Shown here piece after piece: positions 1 through 6,880 of a DNA stretch of 15,676 bases. The DNA lies in contig SKOF01000367.1 of the NCBI GenBank assembly GCA_007120155.1, forward strand, positions 1 to 15,676, written 5' to 3'. Below the pieces are notes generated by a model that was not told where the DNA came from, did not search any database, and was given only the letters and a program-made list of their open reading frames with translations. The position numbers and the translations under genes were made by a program. This DNA comes from Thioalkalivibrio sp. Lineage in GTDB: Bacteria; Pseudomonadota; Gammaproteobacteria; Ectothiorhodospirales; Ectothiorhodospiraceae. Each line of letters starts with the position of its first letter. The stretch's first letter is position 1.

Positions 1-39
1 CCGGATGCGCGGGAAAAGGGTGGGAATTTTACGCCGGGA

Positions 40-62
40 GCCCGCCGGACACCAAGGCGGGC
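40..62 (-). terminator. Possible hairpin terminator downstream of mnmE
   Basis: A 7-bp GC-only stem (GCCCGCC at 40-46 and GGCGGGC at 56-62) with a 9-base loop begins 2 bases past the mnmE stop codon on the minus strand. No U-run follows directly. The nearest T-rich stretch in that orientation is weak and about 20 bases away. It may be a 3'-end stabilising hairpin rather than an intrinsic terminator. Confidence 0.4.
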
Positions 63-63
63 G

Positions 64-1404
64 TCACTTGCCGATGCAGAACGTGGCGAAGATCCGGCCC
101 AGCAGGTCATCGGAACTGACCCTGCCGGTGATCTCGCCCAGGCACGCCTGGGCGAGGCGAAGGTCCTCGGCCACCAGTTCCACGCCGAGCCCCGCGTCCA
201 GCGCGCCGGACGCGGCGCGGACGTACTCCCGGGTGCGCGCCAGCGCGTCCAGATGACGGCGGCGGGCGAGGAACAGGCCCTCGCCGCCGGCATAGCCCAT
301 GCGCGCCGTGAGATGGGTGCGAAGGGTCTGCACACCGGCATCCGTGGCGGCGCTCAGGTAGATCCGACCCTCCCGCTCCCCGGGCGGGGCGCCACTCAGA
401 TCGATCTTGTTGTGCACGGCGATCACCGGGAGATTCGCAGGCAGGCGTTCACGGATGGCGGCCTCCTCCGCGCCCTCGCCCAGGCTGTCGTCGATCACCA
501 GCAGCACCGCGTCGGCGGATTCGATCTCCGCCCAGGCGCGGCGGATGCCCTCCTGCTCCACGGGATCGTCGGATTCGCGCAGGCCCGCAGTATCCACCAC
601 GTGCAGGGGCAAACCGTCCAGGCTGACGGTTTCGCGCAGGACGTCCCGGGTGGTGCCGGGGATGTGGGTGACGATGGCGGCCTCGCGGCGGGCGAGCCGG
701 TTCAGCAGGCTGGACTTGCCGGCATTGGGGCGCCCGGCGATGACCAGGCGCATGCCCTCGCGCAACAGCACGCCCTGGGCCGCGCCGCTTCGGAGGGCCT
801 CAAGCTGGCGATCCAGGTCGTCCAGATGTTCCGCCACCCGGGCCTCGCGCAGGATGTCCACGTCCTCGTCGGGAAAATCCAGGGCGGCCTCCACGGAGAC
901 ACGCAGGGCGGTGAGTGTTTCCAGAAACCGCTCCACCTGGTGGGACAGCGCCCCGTCCAGGGCACGGCGGGCGCTTCTGGCCGCCTGGGCGGACCCCGCC
1001 TCGATCAGATCGGCCACCGCCTCTGCCTGGGCCAGGTCCAGGCGACCGTTGAGAAAGGCCCGCTCGGTGAACTCCCCCGGGCAGGCCGCACGGCAGCCCA
1101 GTTCCAGGCAGCGGGCCAGCAGCAGGTCCATAACCACGGGACCGCCATGGCCCTGGAGTTCCAGCACGTCCTCGCCGGTGTAGGAACGCGGTCCGGAAAA
1201 GTACAGGGCGATGCCGTCGTCCAGGGGTTCGCCGCCGGCACCGAGAAACGAAGCGTGGGTGGCGTGGCGCGGCGCGGGCAGGCGGCCGAGGACCGCCCGC
1301 GCCACGTCGGGCGCCAGAGTGCCGGACACCCGCACCACGCCGACCCCGCCGAATCCGGGGGGTGTGGCGATGGCGGCGATGGTGTCATCGGGGGAGTCGG
1401 CCAC
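64..1404 (-). CDS. mnmE: tRNA uridine-5-carboxymethylaminomethyl(34) synthesis GTPase MnmE
   Basis: With its partner MnmG, MnmE forms the complex that installs the (carboxymethyl)aminomethyl group on the wobble uridine of several tRNAs, using methylene-THF and GTP in the cytoplasm. The 446 residues show the family layout. An N-terminal folate-binding domain (about 1-120) and a helical domain surround an inserted G domain. G-domain motifs are G1 GRPNAGKS (224-231), G2 TTRD (251-254), G3 DTAG (271-274) and G4 NKID (332-335). The protein ends in FCIGK, the invariant C-terminal C-x-G-K whose Cys is needed for tRNA modification. The start is GTG, with GGAG about 9 bases upstream. Length is close to the usual ~450 residues. 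It is the last gene of the rpmH-rnpA-yidD-yidC-mnmE run, 86 bases after yidC. Confidence 0.97.
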   Translation of the reverse strand: MADSPDDTIAAIATPPGFGGVGVVRVSGTLAPDVARAVLGRLPAPRHATHASFLGAGGEPLDDGIALYFSGPRSYTGEDVLELQGHGGPVVMDLLLARCLELGCRAACPGEFTERAFLNGRLDLAQAEAVADLIEAGSAQAARSARRALDGALSHQVERFLETLTALRVSVEAALDFPDEDVDILREARVAEHLDDLDRQLEALRSGAAQGVLLREGMRLVIAGRPNAGKSSLLNRLARREAAIVTHIPGTTRDVLRETVSLDGLPLHVVDTAGLRESDDPVEQEGIRRAWAEIESADAVLLVIDDSLGEGAEEAAIRERLPANLPVIAVHNKIDLSGAPPGEREGRIYLSAATDAGVQTLRTHLTARMGYAGGEGLFLARRRHLDALARTREYVRAASGALDAGLGVELVAEDLRLAQACLGEITGRVSSDDLLGRIFATFCIGK

Positions 1405-1458
1405 GGCAGGTCTCCGGCGGGGCCGGGGGAGTCCCGCGCTTCCGGCGGCGCATCATGC

Positions 1459-1486
1459 CCCGACCGGCCCCGCGTGGCCGGTCGGG
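1459..1486 (-). terminator. GC-rich hairpin between yidC and mnmE
   Basis: A perfect 11-bp stem (CCCGACCGGCC at 1459-1469 with GGCCGGTCGGG at 1476-1486) and a 6-base loop start 4 bases after the yidC stop on the minus strand. No U-tract follows on either strand, so it does not fit a canonical intrinsic terminator. It may attenuate read-through into mnmE or protect the upstream mRNA 3' end. Confidence 0.5.
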
Positions 1487-1490
1487 TGCC

Positions 1491-3170
1491 TCAGTTCTTT
1501 TTCTTCTGCGCGTTCTCGAGATTGCGCGTGATGTAGTACTGCTGGGCAATGGACAGCAGGTTGTTCACGAACCAGTACAGCACCAGGCCCGCCGGGAAGA
1601 AGGCGAAGAACACCGTGAACACAATGGGCAGGGCCATCATCAGCTTCTGCTGGATCGGGTCCATGGGCGCCGGGTTGAGCTTGTACTGGGCGATCATGGT
1701 GGCGCCCATGAGCAGCGGCAGCACGAAGAAGGGATCCCGGGTGGAGAGGTCCTGGATCCAGAGGATCCAGGGCGCCTGGCGCATCTCGACGCTTTCCAGC
1801 AGCACCCAGTAGAGGGCGATGAACACCGGGATCTGCACCAGGATGGGCAGACACCCACCCAGGGGATTGATCTTCTCCTTCTTGTAGAGCTCCATGAGCG
1901 CCTGGTTCATGCGCTGCTTGTCGTCGCCGTAGCGCTCCTTGAGCTGCTGCATCTTGGGCTGCACGTTGCGCATCTTGGCCATGGAGCGGTAGCTGGTCTC
2001 GGAAAGCTTGTAGAAGGCCAGCTTGATCAGCAGCGTGAGGATGATGATCGCCCAGCCCCAGTTGCCCACGAGGTCGTGGATCCGGTCCAGGACCCAGAAC
2101 AGCGGCTTGGCCAGGAAGGAAAGAATGCCGTAATCGACGGTGAGCTCCAGACCGGGCGTGACCGCCTTGAGCTCCTCCTGGATCTTGGGGCCCACCCAGA
2201 ATCGCGAGGTGAAGGTGGTCGCCTCGCCGGGCTGCGCCGTCTGCGCCTCGGAGCGCATGCCGATGATGTGCTCGGCGCGCGGCTCGGCGCCCACCACCCG
2301 GGTGTAGAACTGGTTGACCTCGTCGTCGAACGGTACCCACGCGCTCAGGAAATAATGCTGGATGATGGAGATCCAGCCGCCCTGCACATCCTTGTCCAGG
2401 GGATCATCGACCATGTTCTCGAAGGAGAGCTTCTCGTAGCGGCCGTCGTGGTAGGCCGCACCCGTGAAGGTGTAGAGAAACCATGTTTCGCGGCTCGGCG
2501 TGCTGCCGTGGCGAAGCTGCCGGTACTGGCGTCCGACCCAGGGTTGGTCGCTTTCATTCTCCACGTGATGATCCACATGGATCAGGAAATCGCCGCGCCG
2601 GAAGGTGTATGTCTTGGTGACGCGGATACCGGTGTCGCTGGTCCAGGTCAGCGGCACGCGCAGTTCATCCTGGCCTTCCCGAAGGCGGAACTCATGGCCC
2701 GGTGCCTGGAAGACGGCATGGTGGCTGGGCGCGCGACCCTCGCCGACCACGCCGGTGACGCGATCGTGGATCAGCCCGGACTGCGCGACGTACTGCCGGA
2801 CGCGTTCATCCAGGATGCGCACCGGGTCGTCGGGGGTGCGCAGGCTGACCGGGTAGGTCGGGAGATCGGCGCGCACGAGATCGCCCCCGCGCGTGTCGAT
2901 CTCCAGATCCAGCACGTCGGTGACCACGCGGATACGGGCGCGATCGGGTTCCGGAACCGTCTCCACCGGTATGTCAACGGCCTCCGAGACCGGCGCCTCG
3001 GGCATGTCCAGGGGGCGCGCCGGCTCTGCGCGCTCGCGGACTTCCTCTTCGCTCAGCTCGGCCGTCGGCCGGGGGTCCGGCTGCGGTCCGTAGTCCCGTT
3101 GCCAGGCCGTCCAGATCAGGAACAGGACCAGCAGCAGGGAGATGTAGAGAACGGGGCGCAGGTTATCCAT
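1491..3170 (-). CDS. yidC: Membrane protein insertase YidC
   Basis: YidC inserts and folds inner-membrane proteins, alone or with SecYEG. At 559 residues it is the long Gram-negative type. It has an N-terminal membrane anchor (about 7-22, followed by WQRDYGPQ), then a large periplasmic domain (about 30-345). A C-terminal insertase core has hydrophobic segments near 370-388, 441-460, 480-495 and 512-545. The conserved cytoplasmic loop (SMAKM, QPKMQQLKERYGDDKQRMNQ) and the NPLGGCLP motif (435-442) are intact. In the hydrophilic groove the positive residue appears to be Lys383 where E. coli has Arg366, by hand alignment. The tail ends in KKKN. The start ATG is supported by the family-typical MDNLRPVLYISLLLV opening. 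The gene lies 12 bases after yidD, which suggests translational coupling. Confidence 0.97.
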   Translation of the reverse strand: MDNLRPVLYISLLLVLFLIWTAWQRDYGPQPDPRPTAELSEEEVRERAEPARPLDMPEAPVSEAVDIPVETVPEPDRARIRVVTDVLDLEIDTRGGDLVRADLPTYPVSLRTPDDPVRILDERVRQYVAQSGLIHDRVTGVVGEGRAPSHHAVFQAPGHEFRLREGQDELRVPLTWTSDTGIRVTKTYTFRRGDFLIHVDHHVENESDQPWVGRQYRQLRHGSTPSRETWFLYTFTGAAYHDGRYEKLSFENMVDDPLDKDVQGGWISIIQHYFLSAWVPFDDEVNQFYTRVVGAEPRAEHIIGMRSEAQTAQPGEATTFTSRFWVGPKIQEELKAVTPGLELTVDYGILSFLAKPLFWVLDRIHDLVGNWGWAIIILTLLIKLAFYKLSETSYRSMAKMRNVQPKMQQLKERYGDDKQRMNQALMELYKKEKINPLGGCLPILVQIPVFIALYWVLLESVEMRQAPWILWIQDLSTRDPFFVLPLLMGATMIAQYKLNPAPMDPIQQKLMMALPIVFTVFFAFFPAGLVLYWFVNNLLSIAQQYYITRNLENAQKKKN

Positions 3171-3182
3171 GGCGAGGCTTCG

Positions 3183-3422
3183 CTATCGGCAGGCGTGTTT
3201 ATGTTTGTGGCTGTCGGGGACCGGATCATACCCGCCTTCGCACCAGGGATGACAGCGCCCCAGGCGGCGGACGGTGAGCCAGCATCCGCGCAGGGCGCCG
3301 TGGCGCTCGATCGCCTCGATGGCATAACAGGAACAGGAGGGCGTGAAACGGCAGTGCTGGCCCACGAAGGGGCTCAGCAGCGCTCGGTAGACCTGAATCA
3401 GAAGGATCAGCGGCTTTCGCAT
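3183..3422 (-). CDS. yidD: Membrane protein insertion efficiency factor YidD
   Basis: A 79-residue protein of the YidD family (DUF37/haemolytic domain), which is small, membrane-associated, and assists YidC-dependent insertion. Recognisable blocks are an amphipathic N-terminus (MRKPLILLIQVYRALLSP), the Cys motif CRFTPSCSCYA, AIEAIERHGALRG, and RLGRCHPWCEGGYDPVP. The start ATG at 3422 lies inside the end of rnpA, giving a 16-base overlap. A longer upstream reading in the same frame would run through rnpA and lacks family similarity, so the short form was chosen. An extra Cys sits in PSCSCYA, where many homologues have A or another residue. It is placed between rnpA and yidC, as in most gammaproteobacteria. 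Confidence 0.95.
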   Translation of the reverse strand: MRKPLILLIQVYRALLSPFVGQHCRFTPSCSCYAIEAIERHGALRGCWLTVRRLGRCHPWCEGGYDPVPDSHKHKHACR

Positions 3423-3775
3423 GCAGCGTTCAACCTTGCCCAGAAGCGGTCCAGGGAGGCCCGTATGCGTTCGTTGTCCCAGCCGATAACCGCGGGCCGG
3501 CACATCACGACGATATCCACCGGGACGAGCGTCTGGCGATGATGCCTGAACGACTCCCGGATCAGGCGCTTGATACGCTGGCGGTCCGTGGCGCGCCGGG
3601 CGCATTTTCGCGAGATGGCCAGTCCCAGCCGGGCGCTCGGCCCGCCATTGTCCAGCACAAGCAGGGTGAAGCCCGCGTCGCTCAGGCGCCGTGCACCCGA
3701 GAAGACCTGCCGGTACTGGGCAGGTCGGGTCAACCGTACCGAGCGGGGAAACGCCTGCGCCCGGGACTCGGTCAA
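3407..3775 (-). CDS. rnpA: Ribonuclease P protein component RnpA
   Basis: The basic protein subunit that helps the RnpB ribozyme bind and mature the 5' ends of tRNAs. With the TTG start at 3775 it is 122 residues, normal for the family (~115-125). It contains the N-terminal FPRSVRLTRPAQYRQVF, the central RLGLAISRK, and the RNA-binding helix RQRIKRLIRESFR (65-77). The usual RNR signature reads RQR here, so Asn is replaced by Gln. No ATG or GTG lies between rpmH and the conserved region in this frame. TTG is therefore the only sensible start, 13 bases after the rpmH stop and without a clear Shine-Dalgarno. Expression probably depends on coupling to rpmH. Its 3' end overlaps yidD by 16 bases. 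Confidence 0.92.
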   Translation of the reverse strand: MTESRAQAFPRSVRLTRPAQYRQVFSGARRLSDAGFTLLVLDNGGPSARLGLAISRKCARRATDRQRIKRLIRESFRHHRQTLVPVDIVVMCRPAVIGWDNERIRASLDRFWARLNAACESR

Positions 3776-3788
3776 GGGACAGCGGCGG

Positions 3789-3923
3789 TCAGGGGCAGAG
3801 ACGCACCCGGCCCTTGGCGCGGCGGGCCGCCAGGACCTTGCGGCCAGCCTTGGTGGCCATGCGGGCACGGAAACCATGGGTGCGCTTGCGGTGCAGATTG
3901 CTGGGCTGGAATGTACGTTTCAT
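3789..3923 (-). CDS. rpmH: 50S ribosomal protein L34
   Basis: A 44-residue, very basic protein of the large ribosomal subunit. It starts MKRTFQPSNLHRKRTHGFRA and continues with RMATKAGRKVLAARRAKGR, which is the near-invariant L34 sequence. The C-terminus ends RLCP, a little shorter than E. coli L34 (46 residues, ending RLTVSK). The start ATG at 3923 is fixed by the family. Upstream extension in frame would pass through non-coding sequence toward the promoter. It is the first gene of the leftward operon and sits about 60 bases downstream of the predicted transcription start. No strong Shine-Dalgarno is visible. Confidence 0.97.
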   Translation of the reverse strand: MKRTFQPSNLHRKRTHGFRARMATKAGRKVLAARRAKGRVRLCP

Positions 3924-3990
3924 GACTCGAGGACCGGTTGCGTTTTCGTTCCGACGGACCGAGGGAATTCCCGCCCGGCCAAAGCGGCTT

Positions 3991-4019
3991 AAAGTAACCA
4001 GTTGACGTGCCCCTGTCAA
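3991..4019 (-). promoter_or_regulatory. Predicted sigma-70 promoter of the rpmH operon
   Basis: On the minus strand a perfect -35 hexamer TTGACA (4014-4019) is followed by a 17-base spacer and TACTTT (3991-3996) as the -10, which matches TATAAT at 3 of 6 positions. This places a start near 3984 and a leader of about 60 bases. The perfect -35 and optimal spacing make it the best promoter in the rpmH-dnaA gap. Confidence 0.6.
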
Positions 4020-4052
4020 TGTTCACGGCGCCCGAAGGACCAATGCGGGAGG

Positions 4053-4061
4053 TGTGGATAA
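4053..4061 (-). promoter_or_regulatory. Perfect DnaA box upstream of dnaA
   Basis: TGTGGATAA, the reverse complement of the DnaA box consensus TTATCCACA, lies 71 bases before the dnaA start. It overlaps the -35 position expected for a weak -10-like TAGACT at 4078-4083. A DnaA box at the dnaA promoter is the usual arrangement for autoregulation. Whether this particular promoter assignment is right is inference. Confidence 0.75.
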
Positions 4062-4118
4062 GTGCCGGTGCTGGGGTTAGACTCTTCGACTCAACCCCCT
4101 TTCACCATCCGCCGTCAC

Positions 4119-4125
4119 GGAGAGG
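4119..4125 (+). promoter_or_regulatory. Shine-Dalgarno that fixes the TTG start of dnaA
   Basis: GGAGAGG lies 6 bases before the TTG at 4132. This supports TTG as the initiation codon, and the resulting N-terminus MSVSPLWQQC matches the conserved DnaA opening. Confidence 0.8.
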
Positions 4126-4131
4126 TCGATC

Positions 4132-5502
4132 TTGTCCGTCAGTCCCCTTTGGCAACAGTGTGTGGCGCGGCTGGAACGAGAGCTTTCGGAACAGCAGCTC
4201 AACACGTGGATCCGTCCCCTGCATGCCATCGAGGACGAAAACGCCCTGCGCCTGCTGGCGCCCAACCGCTTCGTGCTGGACTGGGTGAGGGATCACTTCT
4301 TCCAGCGCATCGACCAGGTGGTGGGCACCCTGAGCGCCAGCCGGCGGGTGCTGCTGGAAGTGGGTTCCGGCGGACAGATCGCGGTCCCCCCTATGACGGC
4401 GGACGACCCGGCACCGCAGATGTCGCAGGAGGTGCCGGCGACGCCGGCCACCCACCGGCCGGCCGCCAGTTCGCCGCAGTTCACCAATAATCTCAACCCC
4501 AACTTCACCTTCGAGAACTTCGTCGAGGGCAAGTCCAACCAGTTGGCCCGGGCAGCGAGCCTGCAGGTGGCCAGCAACGTGGGGCAGGCCTATAACCCGC
4601 TGTTCCTGTACGGCGGTGTGGGGCTCGGCAAGACCCACCTGATGCACGCCATCGGCAACGCTATCCTGGCCCATCGCCCGGATGCCAAGGTGGTGTACCT
4701 GCACTCCGAGCGTTTCGTGGCCGATATGATCAAGGCGCTGCAGCACAACGCCATCGACGAGTTCAAGCGTTACTACCGCTCCGTGGACGCGCTGCTCATC
4801 GACGATATCCAGTTCTTCGCGGGCAAGGAACGTTCTCAGGAAGAATTCTTCCACACTTTCAACGCGTTGCTTGAAAGTCAGCAGCAGGTGATTCTCACCT
4901 GCGACCGCTATCCCAAGGAGGTGGACGGGCTGGAGGAACGGCTCAAGTCCCGTTTCGGCTGGGGCCTCACGGTGTCCATCGAGCCGCCGGAACTGGAGAC
5001 CCGCGTGGCGATCCTTCAGCGCAAGGCGGAACAGACCAACGCCGACCTGCCCAGCGAAGTGGCCTTCTTCGTGGCCAAGCGCATCCGCTCGAATATCCGG
5101 GAGCTGGAAGGGGCGCTGCGGCGGGTGATCGCCAACGCCCACTTCACCGGGCGGCCCATCACCCTGGACTTCGCCAAGGAGGCGCTGCGCGACCTGCTGG
5201 CCCTGCAGGACAAGCTGATCACCATCGACAATATCCAGAAGACCGTGGCGGAGTACTACAAGATCCGCGTCTCGGATCTGCATTCGACCCGGCGCAGCCG
5301 CTCGATCACCCGGCCCCGGCAGCTGGCCATGGCGCTGGCCAAGGAACTGACCAACCATAGCCTCCCGGAAATCGGCGAGGCCTTTGGCGGTCGGGACCAC
5401 ACCACCGTGCTGCACGCCTGTCGAAAGATGGCGGAGTTGCGGGAATCGGATGCGCGCATCAACGAGGACTACGTGAACCTGCTGCGGACCCTGAGCAACT
5501 GA
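4132..5502 (+). CDS. dnaA: Chromosomal replication initiator protein DnaA
   Basis: AAA+ ATPase that binds DnaA boxes, unwinds oriC and loads the replicative helicase. The 456 residues show all four domains. Domain I (1-~80, LWQQC, TWIRPL, APNRFVLDWVRD) is followed by a short linker rich in Pro, Ala and Thr (~85-115). The AAA+ core has Walker A GGVGLGKT (161-168), Walker B LLIDDIQF (221-228), the box VII Arg-finger region RLKSRF (270-275) and the sensor-2 region NIRELEGALRR (321-331). The C-terminal DNA-binding domain carries the signature GGRDHTTV (419-426). The start is TTG with a good Shine-Dalgarno. A weak start codon on dnaA is consistent with tight limits on initiator level. It is divergent from rpmH, with a DnaA box upstream and the probable oriC downstream. 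Confidence 0.98.
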   Translation: MSVSPLWQQCVARLERELSEQQLNTWIRPLHAIEDENALRLLAPNRFVLDWVRDHFFQRIDQVVGTLSASRRVLLEVGSGGQIAVPPMTADDPAPQMSQEVPATPATHRPAASSPQFTNNLNPNFTFENFVEGKSNQLARAASLQVASNVGQAYNPLFLYGGVGLGKTHLMHAIGNAILAHRPDAKVVYLHSERFVADMIKALQHNAIDEFKRYYRSVDALLIDDIQFFAGKERSQEEFFHTFNALLESQQQVILTCDRYPKEVDGLEERLKSRFGWGLTVSIEPPELETRVAILQRKAEQTNADLPSEVAFFVAKRIRSNIRELEGALRRVIANAHFTGRPITLDFAKEALRDLLALQDKLITIDNIQKTVAEYYKIRVSDLHSTRRSRSITRPRQLAMALAKELTNHSLPEIGEAFGGRDHTTVLHACRKMAELRESDARINEDYVNLLRTLSN

Positions 5503-5526
5503 ATCCGCGGAATGATGTTGAAAGAC

Positions 5527-5535
5527 TGTGGATAA
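5527..5535 (-). promoter_or_regulatory. DnaA box (perfect consensus, minus orientation)
   Basis: TGTGGATAA is the exact reverse complement of TTATCCACA. It lies 24 bases after the dnaA stop and faces the second perfect box as an inverted pair with a 26-base gap. Confidence 0.88.
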
Positions 5536-5561
5536 ACCGGGAATAAAGTGCGCCGCGGAAG

Positions 5562-5570
5562 TTATCCACA
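5562..5570 (+). promoter_or_regulatory. DnaA box (perfect consensus, plus orientation)
   Basis: TTATCCACA is an exact consensus match. It lies on the side nearer the AT-rich block, followed 2 bases later by a degenerate copy, TGATGCACA. Confidence 0.88.
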
Positions 5571-5682
5571 ATTGATGCACAGGCTATGGAGCGGTTAAAT
5601 GACAGGGAGTCCACAGCCAGATATCTTTCAACACACTGATAAATATAGAAAAATTATACTTATCCCTTGTAATCAAGCACGC

Positions 5683-5694
5683 TTATTACTACTA
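5683..5694 (-). promoter_or_regulatory. Candidate DnaA-trio element within the AT-rich unwinding region
   Basis: The minus strand reads TAGTAGTAATAA, four consecutive trinucleotides of the TAG/TAA type described for the DnaA-trio (3'-GAT/AAT-5' repeats). Its 3' end points toward the DnaA boxes, which is the polarity reported for DnaA filament growth from box to trio. A degenerate box TTATCCCTT (5660-5668) and a short GC-containing stretch lie between. The perfect boxes are over 100 bases away, farther than in the Bacillus model, so the call is tentative. Confidence 0.45.
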
Positions 5695-5732
5695 AGAACG
5701 AATAAACTCTTAATAACTTTTCGGGGCCGCAC

Positions 5733-6833
5733 ATGAGATTCAGCATCCAGCGAGAAGGCCTGCTCAAGCCCTTGCAGCACGTCATCGGGGCCGTGGAGCG
5801 GCGACAAACCATGCCCATCCTGGCCAACGTGCTGATCCGGGCCGACCAGGGGAATCTCTCGGTCACCACCACCGACCTGGAGGTGGAGCTGGTGGCCCGG
5901 GTGCACGAGGCGGGCGCCACCGACGGGGAAGTCACCCTGCCGGCCCGCAAACTGCTGGACATCTGCCGGGCCCTGCCGGATGAGGCGCAACTGGACCTGA
6001 AGGCGGACGGGGACCGGGCGGTGATCACCTCCGGTCGGGCACGGTTCACCCTGAGCACGCTGCCGGCGGCGGACTTCCCGGCCCTGGACGACATCGCCAC
6101 CAGCCAGGAACTGGAGATCTCGGAACGTGAGTTGCGCCACCTGATCCTGAAAACCGCGTTCGCCATGGCCAATCAGGACGTGCGCTACTACCTGAACGGC
6201 CTGATGCTGGAGGTGGAGGAGAACGGCGTGCGGACCGTGGCCACCGACGGGCATCGACTGGCCATGTGCGAACTGAAAACCTCGGTGGCCGCCCCGTCGT
6301 CCCAGCAGGTGATCGTGCCCCGCAAGGGGGTCCAGGAACTGCTGCGCCTGCTGGAGGACAGCGACGATCGGGTGCGCGTCCAGATCGGAGCCAGTCATAT
6401 CCGGGTCACCCTGCCGCGGCTGCGTTTCACCTCCAAGCTCATCGACGGCCGTTTCCCGGATTATGAACGGGTGATACCGCGGGACGGTGACCAGGTCATG
6501 CAGGTGGAGCGCGAATCCCTGCGCAAGGCCCTGTCCCGGGCGTCGATCCTGTCCAACGAGAAGTATCGCGGCATCCGGCTGGTGCTCGCGGAGGGGCAGC
6601 TGCGTATTCAGGCCCACAATCCGGAGCAGGAAGAGGCCGAGGACGAGATCGAGGCCCGCTATACCGGAAAGGCCATGGAGATCGGCTTCAACGTGACCTA
6701 CCTGCTGGATGTTCTCAACACCGTGGAAGGCGAGACGGTGGAGGCCACCTTCAAGGATGCCAGCTCCAGCGTGCTGATGCGTGATCCGGGGGCCCAGGAT
6801 GCCCTGTACGTGGTCATGCCCATGCGGCTGTAA
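5733..6833 (+). CDS. dnaN: DNA polymerase III sliding clamp (beta subunit) DnaN
   Basis: Ring-forming dimer that tethers polymerase III and many repair factors to DNA. The 366 residues are exactly the E. coli length. They cover the three repeated clamp domains from MRFSIQREGLLKPLQHVIGAVERRQTMPILANVL at the N-terminus to the hallmark C-terminal YVVMPMRL. The run TDGHRLA, PRKGVQELLRLL and the domain-III ANVTYLLDVL-like NVTYLLDVLN are family typical. The start ATG at 5733 is set by the conserved N-terminus. Only a poor Shine-Dalgarno (GGGG at 5723-5726) precedes it. A TATACT at 5655-5660 inside the AT-rich origin could act as a -10, but no matching -35 was found. recF follows after 47 bases without a terminator, suggesting co-transcription. 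Confidence 0.98.
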   Translation: MRFSIQREGLLKPLQHVIGAVERRQTMPILANVLIRADQGNLSVTTTDLEVELVARVHEAGATDGEVTLPARKLLDICRALPDEAQLDLKADGDRAVITSGRARFTLSTLPAADFPALDDIATSQELEISERELRHLILKTAFAMANQDVRYYLNGLMLEVEENGVRTVATDGHRLAMCELKTSVAAPSSQQVIVPRKGVQELLRLLEDSDDRVRVQIGASHIRVTLPRLRFTSKLIDGRFPDYERVIPRDGDQVMQVERESLRKALSRASILSNEKYRGIRLVLAEGQLRIQAHNPEQEEAEDEIEARYTGKAMEIGFNVTYLLDVLNTVEGETVEATFKDASSSVLMRDPGAQDALYVVMPMRL

Positions 6834-6880
6834 CCCGTCATCCCTTTTCCGCCCTCGTAGCGCCGGGAGACCGGCTCGTC

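Larger units (their letters stand above)
5503..5732. other. oriC: Probable oriC (dnaA-dnaN intergenic region)
   Basis: This 230-base gap holds two perfect DnaA boxes in opposite orientation at 5527-5535 and 5562-5570. A two-mismatch box TGATGCACA lies at 5573-5581, and GAGTCCACA with the core TCCACA intact lies at 5607-5615. An AT-rich block follows, at about 25% GC over 5641-5720 by hand count, in an otherwise GC-rich region. A DnaA-trio-like string is at 5683-5694. This is the standard layout of box cluster followed by an unwinding element. The position between dnaA and dnaN is a common bacterial oriC site. The rpmH-dnaA gap has only one box, so it is the weaker candidate, though a bipartite origin is possible. 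Confidence 0.8.

Noticed and set aside
2569..2577. TGATCCACA, a one-mismatch DnaA box inside yidC
   Set aside because: It is an isolated match within coding sequence, of a kind expected by chance in several kilobases.
1362..3542. Long plus-strand open frame of about 726 codons antisense to yidC, yidD and rnpA
   Set aside because: It lies opposite well-supported genes, is extremely His/Gly/Gln/Val rich, and has no family motif. GC-rich codon bias in the real frame removes stops on the other strand.
4102..5580. Minus-strand open frame of about 492 codons covering all of dnaA
   Set aside because: Antisense shadow of a clear dnaA. Composition is His/Gln/Gly rich and no domain is recognisable.
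5671..5685. IHF-like AATCAA followed by TTA in the origin
   Set aside because: The spacing is 6 rather than the 4 bases of the WATCAANNNNTTR consensus.
5673..6617. Minus-strand open frame of about 314 codons antisense to dnaN
   Set aside because: Shadow of dnaN with the same low-complexity His/Gln/Gly composition.
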